A stretch of 46,237 nucleotides of DNA, from positions 1 to 46,237 of the forward strand of contig NZ_RPOH01000063.1 of assembly GCF_003818135.1 (NCBI RefSeq). Reading direction: 5' to 3'. Positions 26,738 to 38,700 of this stretch are shown piece by piece (within the stretch, counting starts at the first letter, position 1; each line of letters starts with the position of its first letter). Source of the DNA: Buttiauxella warmboldiae (GTDB lineage Bacteria > Pseudomonadota > Gammaproteobacteria > Enterobacterales > Enterobacteriaceae). Made by a program: the position numbers and the translations under genes. Below the pieces are notes generated by a model that saw nothing but the letters and a program-made list of their open reading frames with translations, ran no database searches and was not told the DNA's origin.

Positions 26738-29700
26738 ATGTCCAGATCAAGAAACGACAATCCTATCCGTCCACGCCATCACCGTTTCGCCCTGGAATCG
26801 CGCCAGCTGTTTGATGGCGCGGCTGTCGCTGAGGCGGCAAATCATGCGGATAATCCGCTCGATACCACGCATCATGATAAGGCACCAGAGGTCGCCACGG
26901 CGGTATTGGTGCCGCCTGCGCCTGCGTCAATCACCGCACCAGCTGGCAATACTGCGCCGCACGAAGTTTATGTGGTTGATAGCCACGTACAGAACTGGCA
27001 ATCGCTGGTGAATCAATTGCCCGCAGGCAGCCGCGTGCTGGTGCTCGACTCAGCGCAGCCCGGGCTTGAGCAGATTAATGACGAGCTCAAAAATGATAAC
27101 AATATCAGCGCGATGCATATCATCAGCCACGGCGCTAACGATGAAATCACGCTGGGTCGCGACAAGCTTAACGCTCAAAATATTGCCCAGTATCAACAAC
27201 AATTAGCGCATCTTGGCGAGAAGCTCACCGCCGACGGCGATATTTTGCTGTACGGCTGCAACGTCACGGCAAAAGATACGCTGCTGATTACCCGCATGGC
27301 GGATTACACCCATGCTGATGTGGCTGCCTCAAATGACGAAACGGGCAGTGCGGATAACGCCGCTGACTGGTCGCTCGAATCTCATACCGGCGTGATTGAA
27401 ACGCGCTCTTTGTCGTTGGGGTACGCAGGCGTACTGGAGGCGACAGAAATTACGGCAGACGTAAAAGAGATGGTGGTTTCAGAGCCCTCATCTTTACGCC
27501 CGGGGGCGGAGAGTGGGCAATTTAGCGGCCTTGCCATCACCAGCAGCGATGCGAACGTCACGGTGGAGGTCCGGTTAACCAATCCGGGGGCGGGGGATTT
27601 AGTCAGCAGTAGTGAAACAGGAAAATTTCTGACGTTTAGCGGCGAGGTAGCCAGCGTGCAAGCCTGGTTAAATGCCCTCGGATTTACCGCCAGCGATACC
27701 GAACTTGGGCAACAATCCGCTACCACCAATGTCGACTTTTTCGTCTATAGCAGCACGGGTATTGATTATGTCCAGACGCATATCACTATTACCCCAGCCA
27801 ACGATCCGGTGGTGGTCAACGCCAGCCTGTTAGAGGTGCCGGAAAATAACGGCGCCGGTACGATCATCACGCAGGACGTACTTGCGGCGCTCGATCCTGA
27901 ATTACAGATAGGCTCGCAAATTGCGTCGCAGATTATCTACAGCCTGACGGCCATACCGCAATACGGTTATCTGACGCTAAGCGGCACTCGTCTGGGCGTC
28001 GGTTCCGTGTTTTCGCAGCAGGATGTGCGTGATGGCAAGCTGGCATATATCCACACCGCAACCGGCAGCTCACAAAATACCGCCGACACTTTTTCCGCAC
28101 AGGTCAACGATGGCGCAACGCCTATTGCTGATTCCGCACAGGTGACGCTAACGCTGGCGATGACTCCGCAAAACCAGGCACCCAGCGTAAGCGGCAGTGG
28201 GATTGTCTATGAGGGGCAGCCTGCCAATGCCGTGAATACCGGTAATGTCGGGCAATATATTGTGGCTGACAGCGGCGGCGATCCGCAGGATGGCGCTCTG
28301 ACGCTGACGATTACTTCGCTGCCCACTCACGGTACGCTCTATTTTAATGGCGTGCCGGTGATACAGGGCCAGCAAATTGACTATGCCGATCGCCATTTAT
28401 TGACCTATGCGAACAACGGCGAAGAGGGCAATACGCAGGATACGTTTGGGGTGCAGGTGACTGACCAGGGGGGCGGTACGGGCACGCCTGCCAGCAGCCC
28501 TGCGCTTATCCGGCTTGATATTCAACCGGTTGATGATAACCCGTTCTTAATTCCGGGCTCCACGCTGCAGGCACAAGTCACACCGGGCCTGGCAAGCGTT
28601 GTGCTGCTACCTGAAATGCTGGGCGCTCTGGATGATGACTCCCCCGCGAACCGGGTCAGCTTCATTGTTGACGCTGCCGGGCTAACCCACGGTTATCTGA
28701 CGCTAAATGGTTTGCGAATGCAAACCGGCGACACCTTTACCATGGATGATGTCGTCAAAGGTCGGGTTGCCTATGTGCAGTTTCTGAACGCATTCCCCGG
28801 CGGAGTCGACAAGTTTGATTTCCGCGTCATCGACCATTCCACCGCGCTGCACTGGAATCCGGATGGCACCACCTTTACTCGCCAGGGCGGGATTTATGAT
28901 GGCGATGCCGCTACCGACCAGCTAACCCGCACCGCTTTCACGTTGAACCTGGTGACGGTGACAAATAACCCGACGCCAGACGAAACGCCACCGCTGACTA
29001 TTCCGCCAATCGAAAACAACTCCGGGTATATCGGTGTCGATGTCACCAACCCTGGCAATCCCCCGCACGGCACTCTTCTGGAAGGGGGGACATTTACCCT
29101 TTCAGGAACCGGCAATATTAGCGCTGCCACGCCGGGCATGAGCTACGTTGTTCAGGGCGTAGGTCCGGAGCAAATTGTGTATACCTTTTTGGGCAGCGGC
29201 AGTGGCCAAACTGGCCTGACGGTGCTGAAAAGCGACGGCAATGGCGGTTTCACCGTGGTGAACCCTTTTGGCACTTTTACCCAGGCGGACCTGAATAACG
29301 GGTTAATCAGCCTGCGCCATGACGGCGGCGAACATTTCCAGTTTGATGGCCGCTTTTCGGTTTCCGCAGGGCAAGTGAGGCTGAACGCCCTGGGCCGCCC
29401 GGTTGCGGTGACCTGGGAGCCGGAAATGAAAGTTTTCGTGACGCCTGTTAACGATGCCCCTGAGATTAGCGGCTCGTCTAATACCGTGATAGTGGAAGGT
29501 GATACCGTAGTTATCACCCGCTCGCAGCTGCGGCCTGGCGACCCGGATGACGCCAATAGCACAAGCGCGTGGGAGAATGCTTCACAGCTGAATGGGCAAA
29601 ATAACTACGCCTTTAATCACGATGCCTCCGGCCCCGGCGCGCTGAAATTTGCCTTCCTCACATTGCCCGCTGGCGGAGTCCTGCAATATTTCAACGGCAG

Positions 29701-32700
29701 CGCCTGGGTAACAATAACGGATGCCGATATTGGCACATTACGCCTTGATGCCAGCCTGTTAACCGACGATAACAGCAGTGGCCTGCGCTTTGTCAGCAAC
29801 GGCTCGGAGGTGCGCAGCACCGAATTTGTCGCTTATGCCGTCGATCGCTGGGGGTTACAGTCCGCCAGCAACGCCACGGTGGGTATTGTTATCACCAACG
29901 TCAACGACAGCCCGCAAATTCCGCTGACGCCGGACAGCCCGGATATCGTGGTACCGCCCGATGCGCCAAATAATGTGGGTGATCAGCCAGCCAATAACCC
30001 GGCGACGGTGGTCGAAGGCAGTTATGTCCAGCTTGATAGTTCTCTGCTGCAGGCTTACGACCCGGACAGCTCCGCCGAACAAGTGCAGTTTACGTTAACC
30101 TCTGCTCCCGCCCACGGGCGTCTTGCCTATTCACGTGACGGGGTTAATTTCAGCTTTATCGGTAATGGCTCTACTTTCACCCAGACGGATATTAATAACG
30201 GTTATCTCTACTACCTGCACAACGGTGATGAGATCGCCGGCAGCGGTATCAATACCGATGGTTTTAACTTCACGCTGTCCGATGGCGATCGAGAACAAAC
30301 CAATAATCGCTTTGCGATTAACGTCACCCCTGCGAACGATAAACCGCTAGTGACAGCCCCTTCCGGGCCGATTGATATTGGTCTTTCCCATAATGTCAGC
30401 GGCTTTACCATTGCGGACCCGGATACCGCCAGCGGCTCAAGCGCAACCGACGTTCTGCAGACCACGGTGCGTTTGCTGCACGCCAACGGCAGCGCTTTTA
30501 GCCAGGCCGAATATAACGGCATCGTCATGCGGGCTGATACCGCCGGCGGTGCGTTAATCAGCGGCGGGCTCGATGGTTACCTGGTGATAACCGGTAGCGT
30601 CGCACAGATAAACGCAGCGCTTGCCGGTTTAACCGTGCTTTTCCCGAACGACCGCAACGCCAGCTACCAGGTACAAGTCATTACCGATGACCGTTTGCGT
30701 ACCGGTAACGGTCAGCTAGCCTCGGGGGCCAACGGTGGGCCGGTCAACCAGCCTGAGACTCCCGATTTTGGTGCCTCGCCCGGTATGGTTGATAGCCGAA
30801 ACTACAACTGGTATCAGGATAGCGTTCCAGCCAATAACGGCAATATTTCCGCCGGCCAGGTGGTGATTAACGCCTCAGAAATCGACGATCCCGGCGAGCT
30901 TATCGTCACCGATACTAACAAAACGACCTTCGAAGATCAGGCCACTTATATCGGCGGAAATTTTGTCATCAGCGATGTGGAGTCCAATGCTTTTGGTAAA
31001 CCGGTAACCGTGACATTAACCGTCGCGCAAGGTAGTCTGGGCATTGGCGGCGCAACGGGCGATACCGTATTCAATAACGTCACGATCGCGGGCGATAATT
31101 CAGGGACCCTGGTCCTGACCGGTACCGCCAGCGCCATTCAGGCGTTGCTAAACGATCCGACCAGCGGCTTGACATACGCCAGCGCGGCGAATGCCAACCA
31201 CGATCAAAACGGCGCGGCGGCAGGGGATATCACGCTAAATGTTCATCTGGATACCTCGGCTGCCACCGTCGGTGACAACACTGGCAGCGCCCCTCGCGAT
31301 GTGCAGATTGTAATAACGATGACTCCTGTCAACGATCCGCCAACCGTTACCGCGCCATCTGACACGATTTTGCTTGATAACAATGCGCCTGGCGGCAACA
31401 GCGTCAGCGGTTTTGTGATTGGCGATGTGGATGTTACCGATGCAGGCGGCATTGCGGCAGGCGAGCAGGATTGGGTGCAGGTCACCGTGCGGATCACCGA
31501 TGAAAATGGCACGCCGTTCCCCATAGGGCAGTATCGCGATCAACAAAACTCCGCCATCAATATTTCTTCGCTCAATACCACTACCGGCGTCACGGTGCAG
31601 GCTACCAGCCCGGATGGCGTTAACCCGCCTTCCAACGGCGTGAATGCACCGCTGGTGATCACCGGGACAGTTGCACAAATCAATGCTTATCTCGCCCAGC
31701 TGCAGGTGCGAATCAATGGTATCCAGATTGATGATGCGGATCGCTATTTCCGCGTCGAAGTTATCGTTGACGATCGCGTGCGTGATGCTAACGGTAACCT
31801 GACGACTACCGCCAACGGCGGTAACAATATCGGGCCGAATGGCATCGGCACCATACCGGTGCCGGTGGCGGCTGTCAGCCCGTATCAGGCTATTCCTTCA
31901 GGGCTTGAGCAGAACGTAGCCTCGGCTTACCGCACTATTTTCCAGAGCAGTATTAACGATCCGGCGCGCATCGAACTGGGCGGCAGCCCGCTCCTTGCTA
32001 CCGATGAAAGCGGCGCCATCGTTACTTTACCGCCGATTGTCCTCAGCGATGTGGATGCGGGCAGTCAGACCCTCACGGCCACGGTAAAACTTCCGACCGG
32101 GTTTACCTTTGTCGCGCCCGCGGGCAACGGTGGCACTATGACAGGGGCGGGAACAGACACGCTAACCTTTAGCGGATCTTACACGCAAATAAACAGCTGG
32201 CTAACCGGGCTGAAAGTCAGCCTGCCCGATGCGCCAGGCAGCGCCACCACGGCTGACTGGAACGGCAGTTTTGCTGTCACGGTGACCGTCAATGATGGCG
32301 GTAACTCCGGTTCGCGCCCGCTCGTCTTGCCAGGATTTACCGACCCGACGGCCGATCCGGGCCAGGTGGCCTACGAAGATGGTCCTACGGGCACCTCTTC
32401 TGCGCTGATTACCACGCGCACCTTTACCTTTACGGTCAACCCGGTGAATGACGCGCCCGTGGTGGTTGGCACGCCTTCGGCTAGCCTCCCGGCGCTGGAA
32501 GAAGACAAAACCGCTAGTACCATTGCGGGCAGCAGCGTCGAAAGCCTGTTTTCCGGATTCTACAACGACGATCGCGATACCATTGATAACACCGGCACCG
32601 GAGGTGCAGGCGGCAGCAGCGCTGATAGTTTCTACGGCATCGCTATTACACAGCTCGCCCTGGACCCGGCGCAGGGTGAATGGCAATATTCCCTTGATGG

Positions 32701-35700
32701 CGCGACATGGCTGGCGGTGGGCGCACGTAGCGACACCAATGCCCTGGTGTTGAACGGCGATGCGATGCTGCGCTTTGTTCCGGCTGCCGATTACTTTGGC
32801 AATTCGGCATCCCCTGGCGTGCGCCTGATCGAAACCAATAACAACGGCGATGTTTCCACGACGCCTGCGGTTCCGGTTAATGGCAGCGAAGTGGATCTTA
32901 ACGCCACGGGCGGCCACGGCGGCAGCTCTTTGTTTAGTGCAACCGTGATTACCCTGAGTATCGCCGTCACCAACATTAACGACCGCCCGACGCTTGGCAA
33001 CACGACGCTGACCATTGCGGAAGATACCTCAACTGCGCAAACCATCGGGCAGCTGTTCCAGTCGGTATACGGGGATGCAACCGATAATCAAACCGCTATT
33101 GCAGGCGGTGGCAACGCCAGTGGCGCGTTGGGATTTATCGGCATCTACGGCAATAGCACTGACCCGAGCAAAGGCCGCTGGGAATACAGTACGGATGGAA
33201 CCAGCTGGAGCACCGTGCCTTCTGACGTGGCTGAAAATAACGCGTTTGTCCTCGCCAGCACGACTCTGATCCGCTTTGTCCCTCTGCCTGACTACCACGG
33301 TCCGGTGACCGGCGGCTTGCAGATCCGCGCCTCGGACACTGCCGACCCCGCGCTAGCGCAGGTTGTTAATCAGCGCGTCAACTTTTTGGATGTCGCCAAT
33401 GGCAGCGATCCCACCTCGCGCTGGTCAAATACCGCGACGCTTTCCGTCACTATTACGACAGTGGCTGATATTCAGAATGATACCTTCACTACTCACGCCA
33501 ATGTTCCGCTGGTGAAAAACGCCAGCGATCTGCTGGCAAATGATTCGTTTAGCAATACGGATAAAAACGTTATCGTCGCCACACAGCCGGGCCACGGCAC
33601 ATTAACTGATGTCGGCGGTGTGCTGACCTACACGCCGAATGCGGGTTATGTCGGCACCGACAGTTACACTTACACGGTGGTCAGCGGCGGCGTTAGCGAA
33701 ACGGCTACGGTAACGATTAACGTCACTAACCGCGCGCCTGTAGCCGTAAACGATGCGGTCTCGCTGAACGAAGATACCTCCGCTACAGGTAACCTAATCG
33801 GTAATGACAGCGATCCAGATGGCGCGGTTGATACGCTGGCGGTGAAAAGTTTTACCGTTGAGGGGCAAACTTATCAGGCGGGAGCTTCCGTAACCCTGGC
33901 GGGCAGCCACGGCACGTTGCAAATTAATGCCGACGGCAGCTATACCTATACGCCCGGCGGTGACTGGCATGGTGATATTGCGGTGGCTTATATCGTCAGC
34001 GACGGCAATATGGGCGGCGATACTGCCGGAACCCTGGGTATCCACGTTAATGCCGTAAAAGATATCAAAGATGACGTTGAAATCGCCCATACCGGCACCG
34101 TGATTACCACGGAGGTGATGGCGAACGATACCTTTGTCAACAGCGACAGAACCGTGACAAGTTTTACCCAGCCTGAGTTTGGTACGGTCACCCTTGTAAA
34201 TAACCAGCTGATTTACACTCCACAAGCTGGTTTTGTTGGCAGCGACCGTTACACCTATACCGTTACCAGCGGCGGCGTGACCGAAACAGCGAACGTGTTT
34301 ATTCTGATGACCAACTCGCAGCCAACGGCCAGTAACCAGTTTGTTGCAACCGATGAAGACATACCGGTGAGCGGCAACGCCTTACGTGTTATTTTTGACC
34401 CGGATGGCGATGCGCTGGATGTCGTTGATTACCAGGTTAATGGCACGAACTATGCGGCAGGCGTCACCGCGACGATTACCAATGTCGGCTCCTTTGTTCT
34501 GTATGCCGACGGCACATATACCTTCACCCCGGTTGCTGACTGGAACGGCGCGGTACCGACTATCACCTTTAACGTTTCAGATGGCACGGCTCAGCCACCT
34601 ACGCAAAGTTCGCTGGATATTACGGTGCGCCCCGTTGTGGATGTTACCCGCGATACCGCCTCTACCCACGCAGGCACTGAGATCGTTATTGATGTATTGG
34701 CCAACGATCGTTTCAGCAATTCTGATCTGCTGATTACTGGAACGAGCACGCCACAGCACGGCACCGTGGTTATTGTAAACAACCAGCTGGTTTACACCCC
34801 CAATGCTGGCTATGTCGGTGATGACGCGTTTACTTACACAGTGCTCAGCGGCGGTATTGCAGAAACAGCCTCTGTAGATGTCACGATGACCAATACCGTG
34901 CCTGAATCCCGCGACTCGGTGCGGCGTACGCCGGAAGATACTGCCATTGTGAATGGCAATTTGCTGGAAGGAGCCACTGACGCCGACGGCGATAGGCTGA
35001 CGGTGACTGATTTCACCATTAACGGCGTGACGTATCAGGTGGGACAAACAGCCACTATTAATGGCAAAGGCACAATACTTGTCAGCGGCAACGGACTTTA
35101 CACTTTTACGCCAGTCGCTGACTGGAACGGTACCGTTGAACCTATCTCGTTTACCACCAGCGACGGCAATATCGGCGGTGAGGTGAGCAGAACGCTGGTT
35201 ATTATGGTGCAGTCGGTGGAGGATATTCTCCCGGATAATGCCAGCACCCACTCCGATAATGATATTACTATCAATGTGTTGGGTAACGATACCTTTACCA
35301 ACGTCAATCAAACCGTTACGGCTATTCGTGATGTCACAACGCTGGGTCGCGTTCTGGTGCTGAGCGATAACACCATTCGCTATACCCCACCGCCAGGTTT
35401 TGTGGGCACCGATACCTTTACCTATACCGTTACCAGCGGCGGCATCACCGAAACCAGTACCGTGACGGTGGTGGTGGAAAACACAGCACCGAACACCACG
35501 CCGATGAACCTGACGATGAATGAGGACGGCCCAGCGCTGGCGGGTTTACTGACCACCGGCGACGCTGACGGCGATGTACTGCGCGTAACTTCATTCCAGG
35601 TCAATGGCATAACAGGCGTATTTACGCCAGGTAACTTCGGTACTGCCACGGCAGATATTCCGGGCGTCGGCACCTTTACGCTAAGCTACGACCGCCATTA

Positions 35701-38700
35701 CACCTTCACTCCCGTGGCAGACTGGAATGGTACCGTACCGCAAATCACTTATGTCGTCACCGACGATAACGGCGGCGCCAGTGCTAGCGGGACGGTAAAT
35801 ATTGTGGTCACTCCGGTGGTTGATATCACTGATGATTCACTTTCCCTGCAGGCAGGAACCTCTTCTTCAGAGAACCTGCTGACCAACGACTCGTTTGAAA
35901 ATGGCGATAGGACCATTACCTCGGTTACGCAAGGACAACACGGTAGCGTGACCATTGGCAGCAACGGCGAGGTGACCTATACACCGTCATCGGATTATGT
36001 GGGTACCGATAGCTACACTTACACCGTGACCAGCGGTGGCAAAACTGAAACCGCCACGGTGAATGTTACGGTCACTAATACCGTGCCTGCAGCAACCCCG
36101 GACACCCAAACGGATATCGAAGACACAACGCTCAGCGGTAATGTGTTGACCAATGATTCAGACAGCGATGCCAGCGACAGCTTGCGCGTCATCAGTTTTA
36201 CTCTGCCAGGGGAAACCGTGGCGCATCTGGCGGGTGAAAAAGTCACTATTGACGATATTGGCACCTTAAAGCTGAATGCAGACGGCAGCTACGAGTTTGT
36301 GCCAGTGGCTGACTGGTACGGGGCGATCCCCGTGATTACCTACACCATCAGCGACGGTCATATCGATGGCACAGCCAGCAGCACATTAACGCTGGAGGTG
36401 ACCGAGGTGGCCGATATTGTTGATGATAGCAGCGCCACCCACGCGGGTGTGCCAGTAGCCATTGACGTGCTGGCTAACGATAATTTCGAAAATGGCGACA
36501 GACAAATTATTGCCACCAGCAACGGCTCATTTGGCACCACCACCATTGTTAACGGTAAAGTGGTTTACACCCCAGCTGCCGGTTATGTTGGCCGCGATAG
36601 CTTTATCTATACAGTGACAAGCGGTGGCATAAACGAAACAGCTACCGTGACGGTGGATATGACCAACACGCCACCTGTGGCGATCCCGGACACCAGCACC
36701 ACGCCTGAAGACCGCACCGCCTCCGGCAATGTGCTGGCCAATGACACCGATGCGGATGATGCAGATAAAGATGCTCTCACCGTCACCGAATTTACTGTCA
36801 ACGGCACACCGTATACGCCAGGCACTGCGCTCACTCTCACCGGGATGGGTGTATTGACCATGCAAGCTGATGGCCGCTGGAATTTTGTGCCGGTTGCGGA
36901 CTGGCACGGTACCTTGCCGGTGGTGGCTTACCAAATCAGCGATGGCAATACCGGTGGCGTTTCCAGCGCCTCGTTAAGCATCACTATCACACCAGTTCAG
37001 GATGCCTTTAACGACCTGATTTCCGTCAATGGCAATAGTTCGGTCACCAGCGATGTGCTGGCAAACGACACCTTCAGCAACAGTGATAAAGCCATCGTCG
37101 CCATTACCCAGGGCAACCACGGTACCGTCAGCATTGAAAACGGCCAAATTACCTACACGCCAAACCTCGGTTATGTCGGCGCAGACAGTTATACCTACAC
37201 GGTGTTGAGCGGTGGCATTCTGGAAACCGCTACCGTCGTAGTACGCGTTGCCGATCTGGTGCCGATTGTTAACCCGGAAGCGGTGATCACCCCCGAAAAC
37301 ACGCCGATCTCCGGCAACGTTTTAACCAACGACAGCGACCCGAACGGTGACCCGCTGCATATTTCTGTTTTCCAGGTGGGCGGCACTCGCTACAACGCGG
37401 GCGAAACCGCGCTGCTGGCCGGGATTGGCAGCCTGACGGTACAAACCGATGGCCGCTACACTTTCACGCCACAAACCAACTGGCATGGCTTCGTACCTGT
37501 GGTCACTTATACCGTCAGTGACGGCTACCCGGTCGGCGAAACTAACGGCACGTTACGCATTCTGGTGGCTCCGTCAGCAGAAATTCAGGTCAGGGAGTCG
37601 GGACTGACGCCGTTTGATCCGGGCGGGCAGGAGGCGAGCGGCACGCTGGATATATTGTCGCTGGATAAACTGCAAACGCTGACATTCCAGGGGAGGGTCA
37701 TCACCGGCGAACAGCTGCTGCAGCTCAACCCGCTGTCGCCAATCACTATCGAAACCGCGACCGGCACCATCACGCTGCTGGCCTATTACAGCCCGGCGGA
37801 TGGCGAAGCGCGTATTGATTACCGCTTCACTCTGCGTGAAGCCGTGTCGCAGCCGGGACTCGTCAGCACCCATAACGATTACGACGTGCAGGTGAACGGC
37901 GTCACTATCGGCCAGTTGCGCATTACGGTATTTAACGATCGTCCTGGCGCCAGCGATAACAGTGTGGAAATTTTGCAGGATCAAGGTCAGGAGTCGGCGA
38001 GCGGCAACGTGTTTAGCGATGACCGCATCGGTGCCGATGGTGCGGCGATTAATGGTCCTGTCACCGCAGTCGCGTCAGAAAATACCGGCAATACAGGCAC
38101 CCCCGGCGGCAATACCCGCGGGCAATACGGCATCTTGTTACTCGACCGTCAGGGCAACTGGCAATACCAGGTGAACAGCAGCGATCCGCGCGTTGCTGCG
38201 CTTGAAGCGAACCTCACCCTGAGCGACGTGTTTGTTTACACCATTGTCGATAGCGACGGCGACGTAAGCGAAGCACGGTTGACCATTTTTATTCATGGCA
38301 TTACCGCCATGCCAAACACCGACCGCCCTGATGGCGATCAGTTATTTGGTCGTGAAGAAGAGACGCTGCTCGCCGCCTACGGCCAGAGCTATGAGCCGGG
38401 CTTGTTTATTCTGCCACTCGTCTATGATTTACAAAGCGACGCTACGGGTCTGCAGACCCGGCTGAACAGCCGATTTGCCGCCTATGGCTACGGTATAGAG
38501 CATGCCAATGCGCCGGTTATGCAGCAGGCAGTGCTGTTCACCCGGTGGTATAGCGCCAGCCGTGAACAGCGCAGCTTGCCGGGCATAGAGAGCAACGGGC
38601 TTGGGCAAAATTCCCTCGGGAATACGTTTGGCCCGTTTGCTATCGGGCAGGCCGATGAGCGTAGTTCGTTTGCGCAACCCCCAGCGGTGCAGGAAACGCC

